DNA from: Datnioides undecimradiatus
Taxonomy: Eukaryota > Chordata > Actinopteri > Lobotiformes > Datnioididae
Length of the DNA stretch: 64,000 bases
Direction: 5' to 3'
NCBI GenBank assembly: GCA_008933995.1
Contig: WARS01000063.1
Span: forward strand, 2,732,012-2,796,011
Made by a program: the position numbers and the translations under genes. Positions 1 through 12,114 of this stretch are shown here, in pieces (within the stretch, counting starts at the first letter, position 1; each line of letters opens with the position of its first letter). The notes beneath the pieces are model-generated. The model had not been told where the DNA came from, ran no database searches, and saw only the letters and a list, made by a program, of their open reading frames with translations.

Positions 1-647
1 CATGTCTTCAGCCTCTGTTTCACCTCCAGAGCACTGAATGTCCTTCCTGACATAATGCTGCAGTCTGCTCCACAGAGTCAGTTTATACTAATCCCCTTTC
101 TAATAATACTTTGGTGTTCATCTCGGATTCTTCTGTCCATCTTTCTTCATCAGCTGCTGTTTCTCTGCGTGTGCAGCTCAAGCATATTCAGCGTGTACAA
201 ACACATCCTGTCTCACACTGCGTGGACTGTCTTTCTGTTTGACGTTGTCCTTCTGACTTGCACATTGCTGCACAGTGATTTTTCTTGTGGCACACTTTAC
301 ATGGCTGCCCTATGGCTGCACATTTCCTGCTCTTGCCTGTGTGCATGTGTATCTGCAACCTTGGCAGTTTGTCCATGGCAGCGTGTTTCATGGCTGTTGC
401 TCCTGTGGTCGCTGCAAACACGTGACAGCTGGAAACTGAACCTGTCTCCAGATCAGCCCCATTACACTGCAGCTGCTGCCCTGCAGGGGGCAGTGCTGCC
501 TGCAGGGCAGCAGCTGGACTGGTCTTTGACCCACATCTGCAGCTTTAAGTTTTGATTCTCTGTCTGTTCTCCTGTTTCCTGTAAATCACATTCCTGGAAA
601 CAGGATCCACCCACTGAGGTTCAGTAATACTTTCAGTTCCTGTGCAG
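1..647. other. no gene recognised
   Basis: I see no supported gene here. A 166-codon open frame on the plus strand (55-555) is rich in Cys, Leu, Ser and Trp, has no recognisable domain and no splice context tying it to the receptor downstream. I treat it as chance. Confidence 0.5.
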
Positions 648-895
648 AGGCTGAACACACACACACACACACACAGTCAGAGGCTGAACACACACACACA
701 CACACACAGTCAGAGGCTGAACACACACACACACAGTCAGAGGCTGAACACACACACAGGGTTGAACACACACACACACACAGTCAGAGGCTAAACACAC
801 ACACAGTCAGAGGCTGAACACACAGACAGTCAGAGGCTGAACACACGCACAGTCAGAGGCTGAACACACACACAGTCAGAGGCTGAACAGAGGCT
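648..895. repeat. minisatellite, (AC)n plus AGTCAGAGGCTGAAC unit
   Basis: About ten tandem copies of a unit made of a variable (AC)n run followed by AGTCAGAGGCTGAAC. The (AC)n length differs from copy to copy, so period length drifts. The array is interrupted at 896 by a LINE fragment and resumes near 1103. Confidence 0.9.
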
Positions 896-1102
896 GGTTT
901 TAGTCTCTCTTCATTGGCTCCCTGTAAAGTCCAGAATAGATTTTAAAGTCCTTCTTCTTACCTACAAGGCCCTTAATGGCCAAGCTCCATTGTACCTCAA
1001 TGAGATGCTAAGTCCCTATTACCCCAACAGATTGTGGTTCCCAGAATCTCTAAAAGTAGAATGGGAGGCCGAGCCTTTAGCTCTCAGGCTCCTCTCCTGT
1101 GG
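896..1102 (+). mobile_element. LINE (L2-like) ORF2 fragment, truncated at both ends
   Basis: This 207-bp block is nearly identical to 53427-53661, the C-terminal part of the reverse-transcriptase ORF of the larger LINE in this window. It lacks about 30 bp present there (after the ACCCCAACAGAT string). It has neither the 5' part of the ORF nor the LINE 3' tail, and it sits inside the AGTCAGAGGCTGAAC minisatellite, with array units on both sides. Confidence 0.85.
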
Positions 1103-1127
1103 CTAAACACACACACAGTAGGAGGCT

Positions 1128-1163
<36 letters not shown>

Positions 1164-1200
1164 ACAGTCAGAGGCTGAACACAGTCACAGGTTGAATGCT
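1103..1200. repeat. (CA)n and minisatellite remnant
   Basis: (CA)n tracts with further copies of the GTCAGAGGCTGAAC / AGGAGGCTG motif seen upstream of the LINE fragment. This is the continuation of the same array on its far side. Confidence 0.8.
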
Positions 1201-2870
1201 GCAGGAGAGCGTCCACTCAGCTCCAATGGCTCAGTTCATGTTCCTGTTCATGTTCCTGCTGCTTCCTCTGTCTCAGGCTTCTCCAGGTAAAGAACAACGT
1301 CTCTTCCTACAGATGGATTCAGCACCAGGGTCTCAATAATGTTGTCTTGTTCTAGAAAAGTCACTGTTTATCTCTGATTCTGGATCATGAAGGTGTTTGA
1401 ATAACGTAGAAAGTCTGAAATGTGACTTCTTGCTGCTGCTGCAGGCTGTGCAGCTTTGAAATGTGCTGTTTGCTTCGATAACCAGAGGAAGGGCGTGGCC
1501 TGTTTTCTGTTGACCAGGGGAAACATCTACAGTACGTCTGTTTGACAGACGCATAGATGGTCTAAGGTGTCAGCTGCAGGTACCATGAAATACAACGAAT
1601 GTTAAGAACTCATTTGACATTTTCTAAATTCCCATCCCCACTCCTGGTCCCACACATTTAACACAAAAAGGCCTACATACAAACATACACATGTACACAC
1701 AAGTTTAAATAAAAATAAATAAAAACATTTAAAAGAAAAAATGAATGACTCAGTACCGTGTTAGCAGGAACAAGGGGAAGGAGGCGTTGTCAAGTTTAAT
1801 GAAGTTTCAGACCTGGACATTTGGAAATAGGTGAGATAGGTTTGGAAATAGGAGATTTTGGGAGGTTCAGTTTTCAATTTTTCAATGTAACAGGCAGGAA
1901 CCTGGACTGATCCTGGATCTGACCTGTAACAGTCCCACAGTCTGTAAGAGGCCTTTCTGTTTTAACAACACATTCTCATAGACCGTGCATATAATAATCT
2001 ATTCTATCTATAATAATCTAACAGAGCGGTTGTTAAAGGTGCCTCTTGCAGAACAGCGCCTCTGCCTGTTTGGAGCAGAGGATCAGCATGAGCTCTGGCC
2101 TGCACTGAACAGCTCAGAATACTGTACCAGTTAAACTATCTACTGTTAATCTAGACTACTACTACCTGTGATAATAGAAGAACTTGCCATAGAAACCTTT
2201 GTACAGTTTTATTGAAAATCACAATCCAGGGTCAATGTTGCGTGGACATTTGTGAAGTGCAAACAGCAACAACAGCTACTGTAACAGCTTATTTATCATA
2301 GCATAAGGGCAAAACCAGTCTAAAACATTTTTGCATAGATGCATTTTAACATGAAAAAAATGTGTTTGGTTTGCCAGTGAATTAACTTTGATACGTGACG
2401 AAGGGGTGAAATTATGGTACATCTGGGGATTTTTGGAATTACAATTATTGTACAAATACGATAATTATCTTGTCTGGCAACGCTGCAGAGCCGACACACT
2501 CGCCCCATTCGTAACGTCATGACGTCAGGCTGAACTCACCCAGTCAGCTATGACAGGCCGGTTAGCCTGGCGGGAAACCAGTCTGCGTGGTAACGAACTC
2601 ACATCGTCACTGTTGGCCTCAGACCCGGTTCATATCACGCATCACGTTTGCGTCTGTGTCACGTTGGAGAAACCGTTCACTGCAGCAGCTGAGGCTGGAC
2701 ACGCTGGGAACGACTTCCTGTGTTCTTCCTCTCTGCCTCCTGCTGCTTCTTCTTCTTCGGTGTGGCAGTCTGGACGCGTCAGCAGCGCAGTGCTGCCCCC
2801 CTCAGTCTGGGCGATCGGTTCAAATCTGTACCTGCTGGTACAAACGGGAACATGAGTGTAGAGTCTGAAG

Positions 2871-2950
2871 GACAAACCTGTGCACGCGCACGTAGATCTG
2901 TCAGTGTGCAGACAAACCTGTGCACGCGCACGTAGATCTGTCAGTGTGCA
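2871..2950. repeat. two-copy 40-bp tandem duplication
   Basis: Positions 2871-2910 and 2911-2950 are identical 40-mers (GACAAACCTGTGCACGCGCA ... TCAGTGTGCA). They lie in the long first intron of the plus-strand receptor copy. A perfect copy suggests a recent slip or duplication. Confidence 0.9.
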
Positions 2951-3189
2951 GACAGGCTGTCAGAGTCTCAACATATGAACCCTGTTTGTCCACACCATGG
3001 TCAGCACCCCCCCACCAATAAACATCACAGGCTCCTTTCAGCTCCCTCAAGCTCACCTGACATTAATAAAACAGATAAAACACATACACAGTTAAATACA
3101 GTAGAAATAAAATAAATAAGCAGATGAAAACCACAAAACAAAAACCTATGAACGTACTGTGGCTACGATGGTGTTGGTAATGGGGGGTG

Positions 3190-3480
3190 TGCAGGTCTGA
3201 ACAGATGGTTTGTGGAGGGAGAGTCGATGGCACGGAGGTCTGGAGGGAGAACAGCTGAACCCTCTCAGTCCCGGGGTGGACAGGGGGGCAGGTGGAGGGA
3301 CAGGATGCTGAGGAGGAGTGTGCAGGAGGGTCAGTATGTATCATGGAGACTGGACGGGTATGGAGGTGCGAGGTCGTGGAGGGCTTTGAAGGTGAGAAGG
3401 AGGATCTTGTTGTTAATGCGTGGGTGGACTGGGAGCCAGGGGAGCTGTTTAAGGACACAGCTTGACTAAGGAAATCAGAG
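3190..3480. repeat. possible dispersed-repeat fragment
   Basis: This stretch (TGGAGGGCTTTGAAGGTGAG, AGGAGGATCTTGTTGTTAAT, GGGAGCCAGGGGAGCTG) resembles sequence I associate with dispersed repeats of fish genomes, on style and not on an alignment. It lies in the first intron of the plus-strand receptor copy and no ORF in it is convincing. Confidence 0.3.
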
Positions 3481-5364
3481 GCTGAGGGAGGAGACGACTG
3501 AGCTGGTTGCTGTTCAGAGTGTGAACCCAACAAGTTTGAAGTCAGTGCTAAGATGGGACAAACACTTCTTCATCTGTTATCTGTGAGTACGTCCTGTGGT
3601 CAGCTTTACAGCGTTAGCATGTCTGCTGTGGTGTGGAGAGCCATGAAGCAGCAGCTGGAACAGCAGAATTTAAATGCAGATGGGTCTGGTTGGGGCCGTA
3701 GAGAGCCAACACTTTACTGTCTGACAGGTTTAGACGTTCTCCGTTACTTTGAGAACAGGAGGTGACGACAGTTCAGTGAGGACTCAGTGTGAGTCCATGC
3801 TCTGTTTCTGAATAATCAAACTAACCTGACCGTTGTTTCTCTTCAGTTCTGACCTTGTTTTTCTGCTGCAAGACACACAAATGTGAGTAAACCTCCTCCG
3901 TCTAAAAACCAGGTTCTGTCAATGAAACCCCGGTGATGAGGACTGAGGGGGTCATCTGACAGGCTAACACTGAGTCTTTCTGCCTTCCTCTCTCTAAACC
4001 CTCCTCCCAGCAGCCTCTCTGACGGTGAGTCCCAGCAGCTCTCAGCTGTTTAAAGGAGAGTCTGTCTCTCTGAGCTGTGAGGAGGACGACAGCTCTGCTG
4101 GATGGACGCTGAGGAGGAACACCAGCAGAGAAACCAGGACCCAGTGTGGGGACGACTGGGGAACATCAGCTGGTTCCTCCTGTAGCTTCAGCTACACTGA
4201 CCCATGGGACAGTGGAGTTTACTGGTGTGAGTCCAGAGAGGGAGCAGCCAGGAACAGCATCAACATCACTGTCACTGGTGAGAGGAGACTGGTGAGTGTG
4301 TGTTGGTGAATTTCTATAAAGATGGCTCCCTCATCAGGACTGAGCCCACGGGTCACATGACCATCCGCCATGTTTCCAGGTCTGATGAAGGCCTCTACAA
4401 GTGTCACATGAGCAGTGGAGAGTCTCCACCCAGCTGGATCTCTGTCACAGGTGAGCAGGTGACACTTTTGGTGCACGACTCTCTAAACCCAGACCCAGAT
4501 GTATTTAATCCACTGCCAACATGTGAGTGAACCCCTCACTTACGTGTCACACCGTCAAACTATACATTTACTGGCAGACTAATGACTTCCTGCTCACCTT
4601 TTCCTCTCTTCTGCTGCATTCAGTCGCTTGTCTGCAGCACGCTGTCTTTCCCTCAACTGCACACTTGCTCTGCACACATATTACACTCTGAGCTTCTCAC
4701 TCAGCAGAGAGCACTGAACGTTCTCTCTCCTTGTTAGCCTGTCTTGAGAAAAGGCTACAGGCAGAAGAACCAGACCACTGACCAATCAGAGGTCAGAGCA
4801 GGCAGAGCAGCTGCGTCACAGAATGAAGAGCTGTTACCAGCGGAAATGCAAATTAACTGACTTTTGATTTCAGGGTCTGTGTCATGCAGACTCACCTGAA
4901 CAGGTTAGATTCTCTCTGCAGGTAAACCTACAACCGCGGCCCCGCCCACCTCCGCAGCCCCGCCCCCTGCCTCAGCATCCAGACTGATCTGCCACCTGGT
5001 GGCGTTCTGTCCATACTGCATCTCCACTGTCATCCTGGTGTCTTTATATTGACACACACCCGCAGGTAATTCTGACTCAACCAATCAATCAATTTAATAA
5101 TCAATCAGTCAAGAGGTAACAAATATCTTTGATTCATCTCGATGTGTTTACCTGTTTTAATATTACTTATATTGTTTTCAAGACAACTCTAAATTTTATG
5201 ATAAACTCCTGACAGGAAACGAGCTGCCCGTCTCCATGGCAACAGCCACACTGAGGAGTGATTGGCTGCGGGCTCTGATGACACGGTGGTGGTCTGAGCT
5301 GAGTCACACCTCTGAAACTGTCAGTGTGTGAATGAGTTTGTGTCTGAAGTGTCGCTGCAGATGA

Positions 5365-5370
5365 AATAAA
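5365..5370 (+). terminator. polyadenylation signal AATAAA
   Basis: AATAAA lies 34 bases after the stop codon of the plus-strand receptor tail exon (5329-5331), the expected spacing for a short 3' UTR. It suggests the copy was, or still is, transcribed. Confidence 0.6.
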
Positions 5371-6174
5371 GACCTGCCCATGTCTCAGTCCCATGTCTCA
5401 GTCTGTCTGCCTGCCTCTTCACCAGTCCTGCTCAAAGCTCATGGCCTTTGCTCTGTGAGGCTCCTGCTACCTGAGCGCTTCTGTTTCTGCCACACCTGCT
5501 GTAAAACTGTGACAAATGTACCCACCTCACATATCTGAGGCTAGTCAGCCAGAATAATTGTAAGCTAGCTATAACTAAGTAAAGCTAATTGTTAGCTTGT
5601 TACTTCCAAGTTAGTTGTAACTCAAGCAAACCAGCTGTAAGCTAGCTGAGCTAATTGTATGGAGGTTAGGCCGAACTGCCATTGTCACAAACAGTCCTCC
5701 CATCCCTCCACAGAAGACTTAAGAACTCATGTGACTGTGACAGCAACCAATGACCATCACTGCCAACTCTGGCGCGCTCAATCGACTGTTGTTGACCCTG
5801 ATGTCTGCAAGGACCACTGCCCAACAGGCAATGGCCACACCCCACACAGGTTAAAAGCCTGGGATCCACCAGCAAGCTTCTTGGATGAGAGGTGAAGGGG
5901 TGCAGCTGATCTACATCCACACCTTTTGACTTCTTTGTATTTGCAGTAACAGGTGAAGCACTGATTTATGTTTGAGAGACGTAGCTGTGACCAGTGATTA
6001 ATGAACAAGTTGCACAATGCAGCAACACAGGGCGAGATCAGCCTGAGCCCAGTTACAGGATACGTGCTCTGGTCCCTCAGACAGACTCTGAGCTGCCGTC
6101 GTCAGTTAAACGGCGGTGGACATGTTGACTACAGTTAAAGTAAAACACATCACTCAGATTTTACTTTAATATCC
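5371..6174. other. convergent intergenic gap
   Basis: This is the gap between the 3' ends of the two facing receptor copies. It holds short GCTAGCT/AGCTAATTGTAAG direct repeats near 5560-5660 and no supported exon. Confidence 0.5.
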
Positions 6175-6180
6175 TTTATT
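6175..6180 (-). terminator. polyadenylation signal (AATAAA on minus)
   Basis: TTTATT on the plus strand reads AATAAA on the minus strand, 54 bases past the receptor stop codon (6234-6236). Confidence 0.65.
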
Positions 6181-6233
6181 TTAAAAAGTATAAAAATCAA
6201 GTTCAACAAGAAACATAAGAGACAAAGTTCAGA

Positions 6234-9200
6234 CTAAAACTGATGCTCGGTGGTGACATCAGCAATGACATCATCGTAGGGTTGGTCCAATCCAACATCA
6301 TCCTTGTGTCGTGGAGTCATCTTTAGGGAATCAGGCCGGAAATTTCCTAAAGAGTCAAGAAATGAGTTTGTTAATCACCATTTCAAGTTGTCTTCAAATG
6401 AAGCGTGTTGCAATAAGGACTGATTGATCAGTTGGTTTATCGATCAGTGATCACTCCAGACTGAAACATCTCAGCAGTGGGTGATGGGCTGATGATTTAT
6501 GTTCCCCTCAGAACGAAATGTAATCTCTTTATTGATCTTCTGATTTTCCGTCGAGGGCCATCATCAGATCAACACTGATTTGTTTATGAACAGCTGCAGA
6601 GTTAACGAGCCCCCTGCTGCAGAGGTGGAGATGAGCATGCTGTTTTTAGCATGCTAGCATGGTGACTGTGTTTCAGCGACAGAGATGCTAGTGTGGCTGT
6701 AGGCTCTGATTGTCAGCTCAGTGTTACCTGCAGGCCTCTGACGATATAACCCCACCATGAGGACGGTGGAGATGCAGTACGGACAAACCACCACCAGGTG
6801 GGAGATCAGTCTCCACACTGAGAGGGTTGGATCTGCGGTGGTTGGAGCTGTGCCATGAGCACCTAGAAAAACCAACACACCTGGTCAGGTAAATGACTGA
6901 AAACAGTGTTTCCCTTAACAGACATTTACAGCAACAGTCAAACTCCAACAATATGGGCAACTTTGTACGTTAAAGGAAAACAACAAAGCAACAAGACTAC
7001 CTGATCTCAGTTTAGCTCTCAAATCTCCTCATCTGTTGACTGTGAAATGGGTTTTCTTCTGATTAATGAATGATGTCAGTTTGTGATGCTACATGCTACA
7101 AGTGCAGTGACGGTGCAGCTGAAGGGTCTCTGCTCTGACACAGTGGAGGAGGTCCAGAGGACATCACAGATGGAGCTGCACAAGGTCACAGAGCAGGACT
7201 TCCAGGGAGAGATCAGAGCATGGCAGGAGCTCTGGGAGCAGAGCATCACTGCACAAGGTCACTACTCTGCACAAGGTCACTACTCTGCAGAGGATCTTAC
7301 AGGATCTTGATCACATATGGATTTTAGGTCATATGGGTTTGTACTGTAGTATTGTGACCTTTACAACAAGTGCATACAGCTACAGTAACCAGTCAGTCAC
7401 AACCTGCACTGCTGTTGTAGGTGGTGTAAATGCTAACACTCATTCAGCTAATCGTTCTTGAGGAAAGAGAAAGGAGTGGAGGAAGACTCTGCAGTGAAGT
7501 GATGCTAAATGCTGCAAACTGTTCACCTGCAGGGTAACAACTGAATCCTTCTCTGCTGCTCACCTCTGACAAACAGCCAGCTGGGTGGAGACTCTCCACT
7601 GCTCATGTGACACTTGTAGAGGCCTTCATCAGACCTGGAAACATGGCGGATGGTCATGTGACCTGTGGGCTCAGTCCTGATGAGGGAGCCATCTTTATAG
7701 AAAGCGGCTGTGAGGTTGGAGGGAGGGGTCTTTGATTGACAGCTCAGAGTGACATCATCTCCCTCCATCACAGGGAGGACAGGACTCTGCAGGATCACTG
7801 CTCCACCTGAACATGGAGACAAACTACGGCGTTTCATCGTCTACACACAGCTTCACCAACACACACTCACCAGAACAAATTATAAACCTGCTGCAGACAG
7901 GCTGCTAATGGCAGCTAATGCTATTAGCTAAAGCTACTGTGCTGACCTGCAGCAGAACACAGAGAAGCAGGTTTCATCATGTGGACAACAACAACCTGAG
8001 TCTGTCAGAGACACAAACACACTGATGGGGGCGTTTGTCCTGATTCCCGATCAGCTGATCAACACTCAAGCAGTTTAATCACATTCAGACCCCACAACAG
8101 GAGTCCGGGTTGGAAAATCCTGCAGTTCCTCTTTGATTCTTAAGGGTGCAGCCTGATTTAGTTAACCATTAATAGCTTTTATATAATTTGAACTTCATGT
8201 TTGGGAAGAGGTTAGTTTCAGTTATACTGATGGCTTCATGAGGAGCTGCACCCCGGCTGCTGATCCAGGTGAACATCATCAGGCTGTCATGTCCTCTGCA
8301 GTTTCCCTGACATGACGACCAGAAGATGCACAACTCGCTTTGTACTTGTGTTGACAGAGCTTAAAGGATGCAGTTAGTTTTCATGCCTGTGTAGCTGCAG
8401 TCATTGCTCCTACCGTGCACAGAGATGTGGACAGAGTTGCTCCGCTGCTTTGCAGGAGACTCGCACCAGTAAATGCCGCTGTCGGGTATCTTGGCCGTTT
8501 GGAGGACGCAGCCAAAGTCTGTCCAAGTGCCCCAGTTCACACCACAGCGTTGTAAGCTCTGCTTTTGCCCTCTGGCCCTGATGACGCTCCATCCACGCAG
8601 CCTGCTGCTGTTGCCACAGCTCAGGGACAGATGGGCATACTCAAAGAGCTGAGACAAGTCCGGCGTCGGCGTGAGCGAGATGGGGTCCGAATCATCTGCA
8701 GACACACAGACGTCGGCTGAGCTTTAACATCCAGGTCACCAGGAAAAGTGACTGTACTGAAGTGAATCTGACTCTGAACTGTGAGCGCTGTGTCCACCTT
8801 TTACTCCCAGAGGTTGTTCTTTACCTTTAATCAGCAGCCAGCTGAGCGGAGACTCTCTGTGATCGTTGGTGTGACACGTGTAGGCACTTTCATTAGACCT
8901 GGAAACATGGTGGATGGTCATGTGACCCGTGGGCTCAGACCTGATGAGGGAGCCATCTTTATAGAAAGTGGCGGCGAGGTTGGAGGGAGGGGTCTTTGAT
9001 TGACAGCGCAGAGTGACATCATCTCCCTCCATCACAGGGAGGACAGGACTCTGCAGGATCACTGCTCCACCTGAACATGGAGACAAACTACAGCGTTTCG
9101 TCTACACACAGCTCTAAACATCTGAACATGGAGCACGACAGATGGAGAAGAGTCAGACGCTTTTTGTGTTTGCTGACAAATAAATGTCTGCTGATGGTTT

Positions 9201-12114
9201 CTGAAGGTGACTTCAGGTCATTGCTCCAAAATGTGAGGTGTGCAGTGTGAAACCGCAGAATCTGCAGTTTGTGGAAACAGTTAAAATCAGTCTACCTGTG
9301 AGTCGCCGAATCAGTCACCATGACGACTCAGGCCAAGAACAGGAAGCATTTTACAAATTTTGAACATTGACTCATGTAGTAAGACTTTCACAGTGACGGC
9401 TGCATGGCAGAGGAACAACGGGTCAGATGTTCCTCCTGTAACAAACCAACGTGATCGATCCAGCGTCCAACACAAACAGTGTCAGGATCAGTTTAAACTA
9501 GCGGCACAGAAACAAGCTAACCTGGCCGAGCACGCTGCACCGTACATCACCACAGTTTGACAGCGCTTCATAGTGTGGACAGCAGAATGCAAGATGCACC
9601 TGATGGTGACGACAGGTAGAAGCACTCTGAAGCATACTGGGTTGCTTGCTAAGCTGGTTGGCTACAACACTGAATATATTGAAACTGATTGCTGCTGTTT
9701 TGCCACGTACAGTTTACAGGTCTATAACTGCAGTCGCAGTGTGAGACAAATGTGTGAATAACTCAGAGTCGCCATTTGATCAGACTCTCAGAGCAGTTCT
9801 GCGTCTGCAGATGGTTTCTTTGTCCCTCTGTGTCTTAACGGCTGGGCCTCTGCTGAGCTGAGTCATCTTACACACAATGATCCACTTCCCGTTTTTATTA
9901 TTAGTTCCTTGTAAAACAATTGATGAGAATCAGAAGCGTGTTGGAGTCTGTGCGTCAGTGCCAGAGACCACAGACTTCATTTTATTGAATAACCAGCACT
10001 AACTCACCAGGAAAGACTCAGGTCGCACGCTTGTTGTGTTGAACCTGAAGGCCACCCTGTGGTCACGGTGGTTGTCCTGACACAGGAAGAACAGGTGCGG
10101 TCCAGCAGGGACACTGTAATGTGATCTCATGAATCTTACCAGTGACGGTGATGTTGACGGTGTTGCTGCAGTCTCCATGTGTATTCTGACACCAGTACAC
10201 TCCACTGTCCGACAGTTTGGCTGTCTTTATGTTGCAGGTAGAGGAAGTTTTAGTGCCCCAGCCTACGCCACACTGGGACAGAACCTGCTCCGAGCTGGGA
10301 ACAAAACTCAGGTCATTAATCATGTGAAGCACAGCATCAGCTCCATTATCCTTTGATAAAACAACCTTCTCTTTCAGTTCACCCCACAACTACAGGACAC
10401 TGTGCTGAGCAGTCCCATGTTACTCAGAACATTAAAATCAGGATCAACCCTTCCTGCAGGTTCAGGGGGTCTATAACAAATCCACAGCCCAGTGTCCACG
10501 GAGCAATTCTGCACCTCAGAGTCTTGGTCCAATACCAACGTTCAACAACGTACAACACAAGGTTCCTGGTGTTGTATAAACAGCTGGAACTGGACAAGTC
10601 ATTGTCATTTCAGTGCTTTCTGACTGATCGAGGGAGGGACATCAGGCCAAATGTAAAGATCAAACTTTGATGAGCCGTTATCTACTGATGGACCTCGTAC
10701 ACTGGTGTCCTCCAGGAAATCATAGGTGACACCGAAGCTGATGGTGTACATGTCATTTAGTTGGACAGAAAGACAGAAACCTCACGACATTTCGTTAGCA
10801 AAGATTGTGTTTCGTTGCTGTTCCAAAGAGATGTCAGCTAATGCTAATCTTGCATTAGCTTGCAATCTTGCATTAGCTGACTGCACACAACATAACCAAT
10901 CAACCATAACCAACCAAACACACCTTTACTGAGTCAGCGCTGCGTTAGACGTGGCGTTAAACTGACCTGTTTGTTGTGTATCTCCACACCGTCCACCCAC
11001 CAGAACCAAACTGCTCGCAGCTCACCGAGATCTCATCATACTCGAAAAACTGAGACTGGTTGGGAGAAACCGTCACAGAGGCTGGGAAAGAGAGAAACAG
11101 GCAGAGGAAAGACAGAAACAGAGCTACATTAGGTATCAGCTCATTGTTGGACTGGCTGGTTTCCGGACTACACTTCAGCCGAAGCCCAGATCAGACTGAC
11201 AGACTGCCACCACAGCAGGTGGATCCTACCTGATCTTATGTGAATCCTCCTGTGTCGTAAACACACCTGTGACGGTATAAACTGGCCAGAAACAGACCCA
11301 GCACATTTTGTTTTTTCCATGGATGAACTAAAGGAGGAAGACCGACGTCAGTACCGTCAGACCTGCCAAACCTTGGCTGCTGATGTTTCAGATGGATACT
11401 GAACTGGTTGGCTGCGGTTCAGGCAGACAGGATGATGTGATGAGCGGCGGCGGCAAACATGCATGAAACACTGACCAAGACTTGAGCTTTTGTACAAACA
11501 GCCAGAGCAAAGCAGCACGTCACACCAATAACCAATAATCAGCACTACACTTTAATCCAGCAGACACACACACACACACACACACGAGAGGTGAAACTCA
11601 CCACGGCTGCGTACAGACGTCGGGCAGGTTGTCAACAACACTACACAACACAACAAGAGTCAATGTCAGATCACTGTGCATGTGTTCTGACATGGGGGAC
11701 TTCTGGAGGCCACAGACCAGCAGGGGACGTGTCCACCTGGGGACAAACCCCAATACTCAACAGGTAAAAAACAAATAAGCTCAGACTGAGTCTGCAGGAA
11801 ATGAATGTGTGCCTGTGATCTCCCCAAAAGTGAGTCCAAGAACATGTCTGAGCAGAAAAACACAAACATCTGATCACTCTTCAGCTGATACACTGCTGAT
11901 AACATCTGACAACTCCACAGGTCACAGCTCCACAGACCCGTGTCCTGACTTCCTCTGAGGTGATCTGCCCAAGCTGAATGAAAACCAGTTACTTCCTGCC
12001 AGGTTAACCGACAGTCTCGCCAGTTTAGTGACTATATCTGTTAAATATGATCATGTTGATTGTTGTTTTTAAAGGTTTGGTCTACTTACAGAGGAGAAGC
12101 AGCGCTGCCATCAT
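6234..12114 (-). CDS. Fc-receptor-like receptor with four Ig domains
   Basis: Exons in transcription order: 12114-12090 (MMAALLLL), 11640-11602 (second leader exon), 11081-10967 and 10294-10140 (first Ig domain, split), 9070-8825 (second Ig), 8695-8414 (third), 7806-7564 (fourth), 6862-6728 (stalk and TM), 6346-6234 (tail). Apart from the split in domain 1 all junctions are phase 1, and all lengths sum in frame to 1353 nt, about 450 aa. Domains 1 and 3 are one type (SVSCEQ..., SGVYWCQ / SGIYWCES); domains 2 and 4 are the other ([27 protein letters not shown]), so the ectodomain looks like a duplicated pair. The TM exon has [20 protein letters not shown]. The tail of about 36 residues has one Tyr in [11 protein letters not shown]; the -2 residue is Gln, so it is YxxV-like but not a strict ITIM. 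There is no TM charge of the FcR-gamma-pairing type. The expected role is a leukocyte surface receptor; ligand and exact orthology are unknown. Gene symbol withheld because teleost FCRL naming is unsettled. Confidence 0.85.

Larger units (their letters stand above)
1226..5331 (+). pseudogene. Fc-receptor-like Ig receptor, truncated copy
   Basis: A plus-strand relative of the receptor encoded convergently at 6234-12114. Exons read by phase: 1226-1286 (signal peptide MAQFMFLFMFLLLPLSQASP), 3847-3882 (short second leader exon, phase 1-1), 4011-4277 (a whole V/C2-like Ig domain with SLSCEE ... DSGVYWCE and ITVTG). The second Ig domain survives only as its 3' half (about 4310-4450, [18 protein letters not shown] to SGESPPSW); its 5' half and acceptor are missing, so it cannot splice as in the partner gene. 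The TM exon is 4922-5065 ([19 protein letters not shown]) and contains an in-frame TGA at 5050-5052, just after the membrane segment, where the partner has Arg. A tail exon 5216-5331 remains in phase. Fc-receptor-like receptors bind immunoglobulin or related ligands at the leukocyte surface; the ligand here is unknown. It could alternatively make a one-Ig-domain protein ending just after the TM. Confidence 0.72.

Noticed and set aside
55..555. 166-codon plus-strand frame near the window start
   Set aside because: No domain, repeat-like Cys/Leu/Trp composition, and no link by phase to the receptor exons at 1226 onward.
8414..12114. two separate two-Ig receptors in place of one four-Ig receptor
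   Set aside because: No TM or tail exon lies between domain 2 (8825) and domain 3 (8695), only 129 bases apart, and no leader exon precedes domain 3. All phases join, so one gene is the simpler reading.
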